DNA from: Rotaria sp. Silwood1
Lineage: Eukaryota > Rotifera > Eurotatoria > Philodinida > Philodinidae
Length of the DNA stretch: 64,000 bases
NCBI GenBank assembly: GCA_905250075.1
Contig: CAJNOP010000022.1
Coordinates: forward strand, 856,322 to 920,321
Reading direction: 5' to 3'
Shown: one piece after another, positions 1 to 12,500 of the stretch
How positions within the stretch are numbered: position 1 is the stretch's first letter
Layout: each line of letters starts with the position of its first letter
Program-made: the position numbers and the translations under genes
The notes under the pieces: model-generated
Told to the model about the DNA's origin: nothing
Seen by the model: the letters and a program-made list of their open reading frames with translations, nothing else
Database searches by the model: none

Positions 1-1097
1 GTCATTTTGTGGAGCAAAGGAAGAGCGAAGGAAACTTCATATCAAAGATTCAAAAAAGAAAATATTAATCAAAGAGGAACATGAAACTTTGTAATAATGT
101 TTGAACGAAAGTTGTGCGACACAAAATAGTAATTTCTAGTCATGTGTCAAGAAAGGGACAAAAAACATCACGAACGATTAGTGTACAGTACTTCGCATTG
201 CATATGTGAACCCAGTTTTATTCAACGAAGATGAAGTCCAAAATAGTTAATTAATTTGTCATATCAATTATTGTAAATAGTTGATAACAATAGTTTAGAC
301 ATTTTTTTGACCTATAAATAATTACGAATACTTTCACACTTGGTTAGAAAAATATTTCTTTTATTCGAATCAATAACGTCAATTTTATACATAAAATATT
401 AAATATTCAATTCTATCTATTATTTGTATTAATATTATTCTTGAAATAAAGTTTCCAAGACATTTGTTAATATTCTTTTAAGTAAAATTTGACGACTTAT
501 CTACAATAATATGTAAATTATGTATAATTTTTATTAAAATGATGACATCTATTCTTTAGTTGTTTCTTATAAAAAAAAAAGAAGTTTTTCAATATCATCG
601 ATCTATCTTCTATTTTGTATTAACTATCTCTTTTTTTTCTCTACTGTTTCATGAAAAATAAAATAACAATGATGACCGGATATCACAATCAATATGCACG
701 TCACAAGTTTCTTCGCAATGAAAATAAATAAAAGAACGAAGTAGTATACTTATAAAAGCCAAGAATTGATGTTATTAATAAAAAAAAATATCTTGTCTCT
801 ATATTGATTTGATGAATCTATTGTAGATAACTATAGACACAATGACGAGCAAATATAAAAAGAAAATTTAATCAGCATATAAAATACATTGATAAGTATT
901 GTCTTAAATAAACTATCATAGACGACATCAATAAGCAATCAAAAAAGCAATTGAAATAAACGTCAAAGGAAATCTACACCTACGACATCGAGAACATCGA
1001 GCGTAGAATAAATATAAGATCGAAAGAAAAAGAAAGGAACTGTTTGCATTTCATCACTAACTTCAGACACAATTGTATTTTCCTTCTATTTATCAGC
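1..1097. other. Non-coding flank upstream of the neuropeptide gene
   Basis: This is AT-rich sequence with stop codons in all frames, and I found no exon with a matching splice partner. The last few hundred bases presumably hold the promoter and 5' UTR of the neuropeptide gene that starts at 1098. I could not identify a specific core promoter element. Confidence 0.5.
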
Positions 1098-1638
1098 ATG
1101 AAACTATCAACAGGTAATAGATAAAATTGTTCTTTTTTGTTCTAGTATATATAATATGAAAAAGTTTTTTTTTTTCTTCTAGGTATTAGTCAAAAAATAT
1201 CTTCAAATATTGTAAAATTAAACTGGATTTTAGTTCTTGCAACTATTCTCTTTGGTATATATATATATGAATATAATTGATTTTGATTTTTTTGAGAAAT
1301 ATCTTTTTCTATTAGTTTGTTGCTCTTGTATTAATTCAAAACCAACTGATATTGAACAATTAACTGAACATCAAATGCTCGATAGTATTTATCCAGCTAT
1401 CGTATTTACTGATGATCTTGTTGAACGAGCAGCACCACGTCTTGGTCGTGCTTCACCTCGTCTTGGTCGTGCATCACCACGTCTTGGTCGACATACTTCA
1501 GCTAATATTCTTTCACATTTAAATCATGCTGGTCGATATTACATTGGTGATGATGATGCAACATACGATTATCCTCTTGAATTAGATTCTTCTCTTAATG
1601 GAAGACGAGCAGCACCACGACTCGGCCGTTCTGTTTAA
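1098..1638 (+). CDS. Amidated PRLamide-type neuropeptide precursor
   Basis: Three exons (1098-1113, 1183-1254, 1316-1638) join in frame into a 136-residue secreted prohormone. The first exon holds only five codons plus one base. Residues about 18-34 are a strongly hydrophobic signal peptide (core NWILVLATILFG), assembled only after splicing. The mature part carries four copies of a hexapeptide followed by GR: AAPRLGR, ASPRLGR, ASPRLGR, then a second AAPRLGR near the C-terminus. Gly-Arg is the classic alpha-amidation and prohormone-convertase signal, so the products should be AAPRL-amide and ASPRL-amide. Cleavage is mostly at single arginines; only the last spacer ends in GRR. Two spacers also end in GR, so they may be released as amidated peptides. 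A PRL-amide C-terminus recalls the PRXamide (pyrokinin/neuromedin U-like) group, but the usual Phe-X before PRL is missing, so family assignment is open. It probably acts on a GPCR after release from neurosecretory cells. Confidence 0.88.
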
Positions 1639-1669
1639 AACCGTCAATGAACAACAATATCAATTCTTG

Positions 1670-1675
1670 AATAAA
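1670..1675 (+). promoter_or_regulatory. Poly(A) signal AATAAA of the neuropeptide gene
   Basis: A canonical AATAAA lies about 30 bases after the stop codon of the neuropeptide precursor. This supports the 3' end of the gene model. Confidence 0.6.
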
Positions 1676-3785
1676 GAACTGACTTTTTCGATTATATTCA
1701 TTTTTAATGTATTCAAGAAAAAAAGATTGAAGAAAATTTAAAACTTTTCGGAATACTAGTAGATAAACAATAATTGTTTGTCTGATGTTTTTTTAATTTT
1801 CCTTAAATTCTTATGATAGAATCAATAGTTCAATCAGGAATGTCGGATGGAACGGAGTCTTTAAGAGTTGACTGTGACTCATTCATTCAAATTTGGAGAT
1901 CATTTTTTTTTGTCTAAACCATGGATTAATTAATTTTTTAAGAAAATATACACAACAGAATTTGTCCAATGATGTTATCACTATAACATAATATTATACA
2001 CGGTGCGTACATATTGTTTTCTTGGGGATAGTACTCTGCTTGCAAATGAAATGTATAATAACTTTTGAGTGTAAAAGAAAAGAATTGAAAATATGATTTA
2101 TTAATGTGAATCAATATAGATCATGACGATTTTTTCTGTTGGATACTGGAGATTTCTAGAGTTCTATGAAATTCAAGTGGTATTAAACGGCAAGATTGGA
2201 CCATCAGAGGTAGAGAATATGTATTTTATGTTGTAAAAAAATGATAATGATCATCATACTAATTAATAACTGCGTTCATAAAGTCATATAGAAATAAACA
2301 TGAGTTTACTATATGCATTCTTTCTACTATTACATCTAGTATTCACTTCAACAAAGAAGAATAATAGGCGTTTTGGAAATAACACACAAGAATTAGAAAA
2401 TATATAAAGATACAGTTTTTATCACGATATCATCATGTGTTTTGTCTTGTTTCGAATATGATTATAGAGTGAAAAAAATTGTTTCTTGATCGCTCTTCAT
2501 ATTCTTAAGTAATTTTCAAAATAACTATCTTTTTTAATTTTTTTGAAAACTCACAATATCTAGTTTGATATAAAATCTGTTATGTATGTCGTTGATAAAC
2601 AAAGCGTTTCTTCCTAGAACAAGATTTTTATGTAAACACTGTAATACTCATGCACGTCTTAAAATATTTATTGACCAGTCGATGTACAACCGCTTAAAAA
2701 AAAAGTACTTTCATTATGTATGAGAAGGATGAAAATGATGTTTATTATCCATATGAAAAGAAAGAAAATATATTGTGTTTCTATAGACTATAGAATCACG
2801 ACTACAGCAGATCATCGGTAAATATTACCAGAAAAAAATACTCCTGTTTGTATCAATACGTTGTAGAAATTTTAAAATACTTACTGGTAGTGTTCGATTC
2901 GCTCAACCCAAGCCTATGACTCATAGTTTGAAACAAAACAAGCAGTGTTTCAGTTCGGCATCTTTGACTTGGCCATCAATGAAAATCTATCAGATGATTT
3001 CGTATTTCAAAGAAATGTTCGATTCTTTAATTAGAAAATAATGCTCTTTCTATGTAGTCTATGTTATACGACAAATCTATTTCTAATTATCTGAAAAAAT
3101 AAACTTTGGAAGTCAACATATAATAAACAAGACATTCGAAAAAATGAATTCTTATTTTTCAATACTTGAAGCTTTTGTTTTTCAAGAAATAAAACAAATT
3201 TTGATACTTCAAAGATCCATCGGAACATTAGTTTTTGTCCTTACCTTCTTTCGGGTTTCATGCAAAGATACAAGTCTCCCAATGTTTTTTTTTGTCATGA
3301 TTAAAATTCTCATAGTTAGAAAAATAGGTAGTTCACTGTACTGTCTAATAATAAACATAATTTATGCCTGCCAGATATAACCATAATACTATTTATGATA
3401 TTAAACTCATCATATGTTGAACGAGCTTAGTTTGAAATACATAAAAATATCATAATAGTCAATTCATATCGATCGAATTGTTATTTACTAGGCACTAGAA
3501 ATGTGCGGGGACCAAAAAGTTTGATCTTCGTAAATCTAATTGGGTTGCGACCTACATAAAACTAATCCAGTATTTATTCGTATCATATGCCAATAAATTC
3601 TTCAATATTTGCTTTTTCTTACTTATTTAATAGGCGACTAGCAGTTTATTGAGTCATCTCGCTCGCAGTATCTTCTGATTGATATGATTAATAAGATCAC
3701 TCGCTCCAAATCATAGAATATTCAATTCTAATTTTTAGTTTCGGTTAAGGTTGTCAATAAATTTTAGGAGGAAAGGGGAACGAAG

Positions 3786-3985
3786 GTTTTGGCAGAAAGT
3801 ACTTTCATATTTGGAGTGCTAGAGATGATGACCGAAAGCAGAGGAAGAATGACAAAACTGACTGTGGCTTGTTTCGTTTCGCAACACTTGACTTGCTACC
3901 AGACCAGCTGTTCTCCGGGACCTGTTACAATCCTATTCACCTCGCAACGACATTGTTTGTTTATTTTTATTTCACTGTCCGTCAG
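3786..3985 (+). repeat. Dispersed repeat, copy A (related to 38118-38290)
   Basis: By eye this aligns along its length with 38118-38290. Shared anchors in the same order are CAGAAA-TACTTTCAT at the start, a purine-rich GATGA..AGAG..GAA stretch, an ACTTG..TACCAGA-like block, CAATCCTATTCAC, and a closing TTATTTTTATT. Identity is roughly two thirds with small indels. Neither copy has a long open frame in common, so this looks like an old non-coding transposon fragment. Its ends and family are unknown. Confidence 0.55.
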
Positions 3986-4341
3986 AGAAAGGCAAATGGT
4001 GTTTCAAATTTTAGTTTCTGTTCACAGTTACCATGAAGCTGTAAAAAATTGGCAGAAAGTTGGATATTTCTTGAGAGTAAGAACTTCCCTAATTGAGAAC
4101 CTGGTCTCAGTCTTAGTAAAATTTTAGACTTCGGTTGCGATCTTGCACACCCTTACTGGGTACAGCACAAGATATCTTTTTCTCAGTGATAACACAATAA
4201 TTAAGCTCGTTTTCTTAGTTTTTTATTTTATATTTCTAGATTTCTTATATAATAAAAAGTTTATGAAACAAAAAGAATAACATGTACAATCTGGGAAAGA
4301 TTTGATTTATGATTTGAAAGAAATAATAAATTGATCATTTG

Positions 4342-7300
4342 TTATTTTTTTCTTCGTCTTGATTTACTGGAATTAGTTGTCGATGTTGAACTAGCACTTG
4401 CAATTGTTGGACTATTTACAGTTACTTGACTCGTTTCAAGTTCATCAACTGATAAATCTTTAATTTCTTTAAGTTTTTGTTGACCATCAATATAAAACAT
4501 AACATCACGTAATTGATCTTTAAGATCATTGATTTCCTATGAAAAAGTAAAACAAAAATGGACTAGTCGAAAGTTTTTTTATTTTTCAAATCAAATATCT
4601 AACTTCATTTTTATTTTTCATAGCATCATCAAATTCTTCTTTTAATTTTTGCATTTCAGCTTGAAAATAATTTTGATTTTGTCTCAATTGTTCATTCATT
4701 AATCTTTCTTCATCAAAATCATGTTGAAGTTTTGTTATTTTAGTTAAAGAACGTTTTTCTTGTTGTTGTTTTTCTTTTGTGATTAAATCAAGTGTTGTTT
4801 GTAATTGTTGTGCATGTTCTTTTAATAATTTATTTGATTGTTCAAGTTCTTCGATTTTTTCATGTGTAGCATCTTCAACAAATTGTAATTTATCTTCAAA
4901 AAATCGTCGTTGGGATTCTAGTTGACTAGTTAACAAATAAGTATACTAAATTAAAACCAAAGAAAACAATTCTTTATAGTTAATTTATGAATTTGTTTTG
5001 TTTACTTCAAGTTCAATTGAATCAATTTTTTCTTGAGTTGTATCAATTTTTGATGTATTCTCATTATAATCGTCCTAAATTTAATCATAAAAAAAATGAG
5101 CAAAAGTAAAAGAAAAAACAAATTCTTACAATTTCATAGGTACTAACACCTTCACCACGTAATTCAACAAGTTTTCCATCACTTTTATTTTGTATTAGTC
5201 GATGAACATAATTGTCACCGACATAATCCCATACATGTTGTCGTTTTAAGTCCATTGTATATGTATGCTGAGTTGATTCAAAATGTCTAATATACATTTT
5301 AATTTTTGGTTTTAAATTTAAAAAAAAAATGCGTGGTCACACAATCTCCGAGGACTTAAAGTGTAAAAATAACTAAATCTGCTGACCTTATATCAAGAAG
5401 CATTTATTGATATATAATATGAATGAACGAAAAAACAGGAAGCTATCTTAAATTCAATCGTGTTTCATACTATTTGTGAAATAGACTTCGATCCGACTAC
5501 TATGACTGTCATGGTCTACATTGAGTCATTGTTAAGATGTCTGATACATCTGTGGGGATGGTGGGAACTTTTTCTTCCCAAAAATATCAAACTTTCCGCT
5601 AAAATTTTTACACTCTAGTGGGAAATTCTGACGGAAAAATAACTTTTGCGTTTTTAGCTCTACTTCTGATATATATATGTACGAGTACACGTTTTCTCAG
5701 GCAAAATATCGCAAAGAATTGGCGATTGATGCATCTTTTGTTCAATGCCTGCCAGAGTATGAATTAACATGATTTTTGCTGACTTCTCAACCTCTCTCAA
5801 CTTCAAAAAACATTCGGGAACTTTGTGTGATGGCAATGTTCAACTCGAACCAGATCCCAAAAATATTTCTGGATTTGCAGTCTGAACATTTTACCAATAC
5901 AAAAACATTTTGAATGTTATTTTCATTGAAACGCTCTATCTGAAAGGATGGACAAGCTGATTGGAACAGGAAATTATATCTCGCATGATCTTTTCTTCTA
6001 GCTCATGGACGTTTCTTTATTAACATCTAACGACAGAGATACCTAGTGCATCGTCTGTTTAATGATGATAGCAGGATCACTTGTTGATTAAATAAGAAAA
6101 AATACCACCAGTTATTCGTGTTGTCCTATCCAATTCTCTATTCTTATACTTTCATACTGGAATCTATCAGATCTAATGTTTTTAGACATAGATCGTGACT
6201 TAGCCAAACCGTACTTTGATAATATCAATGAAATTTACTAATCGAAATTTGATAGTCGCCTGGAAGATACTAGATACTTTTTTTTATGCGATGACTAACG
6301 CATGGTACACACTTCTTAAACGACTAGAATCCGTTAGAGCCAAAGTTTTCGGATTCAGGCACAATAGGTTCGATTTTACACTCCTTTTAGATTGTAGTTC
6401 ACAAAAAATCAAAGCCAAAACATGAATACATACCCAAAAGCATGACCTTGTTTAAATCGACTACAACCTACATGTCCACAAATTAAACAAATCCAAAGAT
6501 CCTAATGAATATAGAAACAAAAAAGATATAATGAAAATGCTAATTTTAGATTTCTTTTACTTCTTGTGAACCACATTCAAAACATGATTGACCATCAATC
6601 ATTTCTGGTGTTTGGACATAACGACAAACAGGACAACTATAAATTTTTAAATAAATTAAATAGAACAATCAATAATTTCATTACCAACTATCACCCCATT
6701 TAATAAGACAATCACCATGAAAAGAATGATTACATAGAATAGTCAATACTCCAGCAAGACTTTCATCCTTAAAAATAAAAAAATATATATTTAGCTAAAC
6801 AAATAAGCGTCAAAACATTACCATTCTTTCTAGACAAATATAACATGGTGGTAATTCAGTAAGACCAGGAATAGGACATGATCCTTCCTAAATAGATATT
6901 TATAAAAAGTTATCTAAGATGAATAAAATAAAACAATAATTACTTTAGCTGTACTAGTTATATCAACTTTTGCAACAAATGCTAAATGACAAACACCTTT
7001 TTCAATTGAATTAAATTGACGATTATTATAATAGTCATAGAATTCATCAGCCTCTTTCTAAAAAAAACCCAAAACAACAGTAATAATGGAATATACAAAT
7101 ATTAAAATCATATTAAACAACAAGATAATTTAAAAATTAAAAACACTGTAGAAAAAAAAATTGTCACTGTCTTCGAATATTTAAAGTCGAAAGACAAAGA
7201 TAACCCTGCTAATATCTTTTGATCACTATATTTTCCGTTATTAAATTAAAAAATAAACGATTATTTTACTCTCACATAGTAATTTTTCTATCCTTGTAAA

Positions 7301-8427
7301 ATAATTCATACTTGAGATTTAAATTTAATTAAACACATATATTGATTTGGTGTTGGATCACGAATAATACGTAAATATTCAATACCATCACTAAGAATAT
7401 ATAATAAAAATAAAAAGACTTCAGAATATCAATTATATTATGATATATCATACTAAGCAGGATAGATGAATGTAATTAATTCTCGACAAGCTACATCAGC
7501 TGGAATAGCTAACATAGCTAACATTTCACTACGTTTTGGTTCATTATTTGTATTTAACGCTTTACTAAAAATATATAATTTATTAATAAATTAATTCAAG
7601 TATTTTATTTACTTGTCTTTATATAAATGTAAAATGCCTCGAGTAATATCAACAAGATGATTACCACAATAAAATGGAATTTGTAAATCAGGAGATGTTG
7701 ATACATGAGTAGACAATTCTATACCTTTTAATAAAAATAAATCTTAGGATATTATTAATTATAGAAATTTTTTGTTTTAAATATTACGATTTGTATTATT
7801 GGTAGTTGTTGATACTTTTCGATTCTTTTTTGTTTTAGTTGTATCTTTCGTTGTTGGTAAATCATTAATATCAGAAAAAGTTGATTGTGTTGTTAATTGT
7901 TGTTGTTGCTGTTGTTGTTGTTGGGACTCATCGATTATTGTTGATTTTGGTATAGCATCAGGTTCGCTTGTATTTGAAACATTCATTTCTTGTTGTTGTT
8001 GTTGTTGGCGACGTTTCGATAAATCAAGATAAGTCATTTCAATAGCATCACTCATGACGTTTGATGATAGGGAACGATGATTTGGTAAAGGTAATGATTC
8101 TAAATTGGATAAAATCAAAGAAATAGCAACGATCATTGATAATTATCAATATTTCTATTCACCGTCAAACACATAAGTTTCGACAAAAAGTTCACGTGGT
8201 TCTCTTTGACCAGTACTAGCGGCTTTTACTGCAGATAAATCTTTATTATTCGTATTTGGAGGTAAGAATTCTGTTGGTTCGTGGAAAGGTGCTTAAAAAA
8301 AAGGTTTATCATAGTTAGTAAATAAAATTACTCAAAAAAAAACAATACCTTCGTAAACAATATATTTTAGTGTTTCTAAATCTGATTCAAAAGCGTCATC
8401 GATCTCGAGTCGAAGACAAACGACCAT
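4342..8427 (-). CDS. BRAP: BRCA1-associated protein homolog, RING-type E3 ubiquitin ligase
   Basis: Fifteen exons on the minus strand join in frame to 663 residues: 8427-8349, 8291-8163, 8099-7788, 7724-7613, 7564-7454, 7390-7312, 7057-6944, 6887-6822, 6767-6685, 6636-6561, 6501-6434, 5286-5130, 5074-5006, 4945-4604, 4536-4342. The order of parts is that of BRAP (IMP/BRAP2): an RRM-like BRAP2 domain at about 174-290 ([16 protein letters not shown]), a RING-H2 at about 327-366 with all eight ligands (C327, C330, C346, H348, H351, C354, C363, C366), a UBP-type zinc finger at about 378-440 (CFECG...[12 protein letters not shown]), then a long coiled coil and a basic tail. BRAP is a cytoplasmic E3 that damps Ras-MAPK signalling and retains NLS cargo. 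The large intron 5287-6433 holds no exon that I see. Two polyglutamine runs (six and nine Q) sit in the N-terminal linker. Start 8427 is the first ATG in the frame of exon 1. Confidence 0.95.
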
Positions 8428-9516
8428 TGGAATATGTACGAAAAAATATTCAAAGTTTCAATACGATAAGTTAATACTTTAGTGCATATGAAACTGAAAT
8501 AATAAAAGACGGAATCGTAAAATTTGCGATAACAAGGAAGAAAATATGTAAGCGCTCGCGTAACATGTCACATTTTCATGTTGATTGGGGGAATGTAATA
8601 ACCATACAATTCAGATCAACGATGATTCATCAATGTAGGTGGCATGTATATACATGTAAGAATAAAAAAACCTATGAAATCCGAAAATTTATTATTCTCA
8701 CTAGCACTCATTAATCCTATGATCATGTCGGGCCTGAAGAGGCAATTGAACTCCAGGACTGTAGATACGAGTAATGAATAGATTTAAAATAAAATAAAAA
8801 TAAATAAATGAAAGAATGAGACAACAAAGATGGCATGAAAAAAAAACTGCCGAGAGCGCTGATTTCAGCCGCCGTCGCTCACTTTATTGGTTTACACATC
8901 TAACCACGAGAAGTAATTAAGACATAATGGTCTCGACAAAGCGACATTCCAATTCTTCTATATAAGCACATTTATTGTTACTCTAAGATTCTTCAATGTG
9001 AAAAGAATGATTTTTTATGAACAAACTATCATTGAACCTATGTATTATATCGTCGGGCGTGTTTATTGTGCCTTGTATACGACTATTAATTGAAACGTTT
9101 TTGTTTTATCTATCGACTGTCAGTATAAGTTAGATAAATTTGTTAAAATCATGCTGTGTAATTTTAGATGACCATCAAAATGATATTAGAAAGTTAGATG
9201 TCTAGTAGTAAGCAAACTCTTGAAATATTTACAGAAACATTGTATTAATTTAATAAACTATTAATGTCATCTAAAAAATTTGGTTTTTTCGTAAAGAATT
9301 TCAAACTTGAATTGACATAATTTCATTTTCTTCATCATGTTATAATACTTTTACTTAGGAAATTACATCAACTTAAGATTATTATTCGATTTTTACGTTA
9401 TATTGTTTCTTAGAATTTATTAGAAAACAAAAAAGAGAAAAACAGGTTATTATATATAAGCTGAAAACACTCTGATTAGCTTTATATATTTCAAGGTTGT
9501 AGAGTGTCAGCTGGAT
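8428..9516. other. Intergenic region upstream of BRAP
   Basis: This lies between the BRAP start and the 3' end of the TIR gene, both on the minus strand. A short GC-richer patch at about 8848-8885 (GCCGAGAGCGCTG and following) stands out from the AT-rich surroundings and may belong to the BRAP promoter. No exon was found. Confidence 0.4.
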
Positions 9517-12500
9517 TCATGAAATACTACAAGTACTCGATTTAGGTGGTGATGTTTTCATTGTTTCATTTTGACTATTTGGTAGATTGAAAATAGCATT
9601 TTTAAATCGATTAAATATATATTCTTCAAGTTCTTCTTCTGCATAATTTTTAGCATATCTTTGTTCGTATTTAATAAATTCTTTTGTCGAATCTTTACGC
9701 AATTTCACAGCATATTCGTGCATCTCAGCAACTGATTGAAAATCATATAGCTTCAAAAGACTATCGGGAACTTTGTAACTACTAAACCATGCATGAATAT
9801 CATCAACTGTCCACTTTTCAAGTGGTTTGTTTACATCGAAATTAGTCGATGTGACTGTATCAGTTTGTTTTTTAGATCGTGTCGGTATCGTATGTTGTTC
9901 TGTTGGTTGTTGTAGAGGTTGTGTTTGTGTTGTTTTTATAGTAGCTTCAATTGTCTTCAAAAGTTCTTGAATTTTACTATGGTCAAGTTTTTCCGTATTG
10001 TTTTTGAAACGAACATATTTCAGTTCAGCAATGTGAATGTCTGCAAAATTTTACAATCATTGATTAACTGCATTAGAAAATGAAAGGAAATCCACAAACC
10101 ATAGATGGAATCGGTACTAGCGACTTGCTGATCACCGATCTGGCTATCACTTAACGGTATTGTCTACAGGATATAGTAGTGGATCCACTGTGAAAATGAA
10201 ACCTAATACAGAAGCTCAATCTAGGAAGTATCTGAATTCTGACATTTATATTTTTCTTGTTATACTCTGCAATGCTTCATACGTGAAATAGTTTTTGTTT
10301 GAAGAAGTTATAACCAATACTCTAATCGATATAATCTAATCAGCTAAGGCAGTACGAAACTTTCTTGTGATTTATTCATCTATGGGTCTGCACTGAGCTA
10401 CTAGCTAAGCAAGATCAATGTTTCATAAATAAAAAAAATAAAACCTAGTGTGACATAAGATAACAACTTTTGCTTTTCAAAACTAGGTGGCTACTGATAT
10501 TGGTTGTCAAAAATCTAGCCCATTCTCATAAACTCTACATTTGAGAAATTATGAAAAGATTTAGCTAAATATATAAAAATTCTTTATTTTCGTATGTCAA
10601 CTCTATTGAATTAAGTTATTGCCTCATAAATATTATTGCAAATAATTGTTGTTAGACAGATTTTATGTAGCCTGATTTTGATATCAAGTGAACATTGATA
10701 TTTATCATATATTTTTAAAGTCAACTAAAATAATGTTTCTTTGTAATTTGTATGTTTCAAACCTATATGACTAATCAGCAGCAGAATCAAAGAATATAGT
10801 TCTAGTTTACTCTTGTTTTCGTTTTGTTTTTCTATAAAATACATATTCAGAACTTATTTTAAACTTTTATTATAGTGAGAGTATGAAAATAAGGAACAAA
10901 CAAAATAAAACAACGTACCCAGCCAATCACAATCACCTGGTTCACCGAGATAGACAGGAATGATTGACTTTTGGCGCTTGATTGCAAAAGTAGCTTCTTT
11001 ACGACATGACTTACTATCGTAATATTCTTGTGAAAGAAGACAGAGAACTAGATTTGATTGTTTTATTCCAAGAGCAATTTTTTCCCATAAATCTTCATTT
11101 GACGTACAGTGATCTCGATCAATCCAAATTTCAAACAGACTTCTTTTTTTCTCAAGCTCGATAAGAATTCTATCACAAAACAGATTGTTACCATGAGCAT
11201 AGCTGATCATGATCATTGGTTTTTTATCGCTAGTATAAGAGAGTAATTGAGAATCTGAGATTTCAGTCTTTTTACCATCGGATATTTCTTTCAGATTGTA
11301 GAGAATACCGTTAGCAGCTTTTGGCATACTCTCCATTGAACGCGGCACATATTCATCGATTGTTTCTTCACCATTATCCATAGCTAAACTATGAATAGTC
11401 TTCAAGAAATTTTTATTTTGTGCGAGCTTTGTTTTATATCGATCTTGAAATGAAATACTCCATAAAATATTCAATAGAGCTGTACATGTAAATTGTTCCA
11501 ACTGATTTTTCTGGACGAATGCACCTCGAAATTTCATGAACAAATCGACAAATAAGTTAATTGTTGATGTTACATCGAGTTGAGGCTCAGTTTCTGCGTG
11601 GCTAAGAACATATTCGAGGGAGTGATCATCAACAAACAATTTTGTAAGCACAGCTAACGGTTCAGATACATGAAAGGCATATTCACCTCGATGATTTTCT
11701 GCCTAAATAAAATAGACTATTAACTTTTGTTAACGATAGTCATGGATATTATCTTGACACGTTCTAAAATTAGAAGTAACTATCAGTTTCATATAGCAGT
11801 TAATTATATTACAATAATCTCTACATGACATTCTATTACTCTAGTAGATTAGTACTTTAGTGTCATCTGAGAACTTCTTGGGACTAACATAATGATTTTT
11901 TTTGTGGTCTAGATGATATCCGTAGTTTATAAACGTTGGATAATTCTAGATTCATTAAGTTTCGGCAAAGGATATATTTGACTAAAAGGAGCTAAGACAT
12001 AATTATAGCATTCATGGAACTGTGTGTCTGAATTTCTGGGAACTTGGACCCGATCGGGCCTGAATCTAAAAAGATGGAAAGTTTCCCAGTATCAACAAGT
12101 TTTTGTTGTAGAACTCACCTCAGCTGCTTGTATAGTGATTTGCAATAGCTGGTTAAGAATTCTGTTCATTCGTTTATTGTCTGAGCGAATTTGTTTAGGT
12201 GTAGAGAGTAGAGCAATCGCCATTGATACGAGAAGACTATTTAAATTGTCCAATGCTTCGCTATTGTTGCTTTGAATATTCTTAAGAATCACAAGACCAT
12301 CGAATTTATTGAGTTCATCAGTACCTTCGTCATGTCGAGATATATTATGAATAATGCTGATGATTTGTCGAGCCGTTTCTGAAGATATTGGTATTTTTTG
12401 CAAACATTCTAGCATAGTTTTGACCAAACCAATACCAAGAAGCCATGGAACAATAACTATCCGATCAGACAGATTCCAAAAGAATGATAAAATACAATCT

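Larger units (their letters stand above)
1639..4341. other. Intergenic region without recognisable genes
   Basis: This separates the neuropeptide gene from the 3' end of BRAP. Open stretches at 3144-3380 and 3789-4127 lack family resemblance, a splice context or coding-like codon use, and I treat them as chance. The second overlaps a dispersed repeat that has a relative near 38.1-38.3 kb. Confidence 0.5.

Noticed and set aside
2885-2915. GTTCGATTC, similar to a tRNA B box
   Set aside because: No cloverleaf could be built around it: there is no acceptor stem or anticodon arm at the proper distance. Other TTCGA hits in the window failed the same test.
3789-4127. 112-codon open frame on the plus strand
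   Set aside because: It has no family features and overlaps a dispersed repeat whose other copy is not open.
7799-8032. Cys-rich open frame on the plus strand
   Set aside because: It is the antisense shadow of the BRAP polyglutamine codons; TGT/TGC comes from CAA/CAG read in reverse.
12024-12275. 83-codon open frame on the plus strand
   Set aside because: It lies mostly antisense to exon 1 of the TIR gene and shows no coding character of its own.
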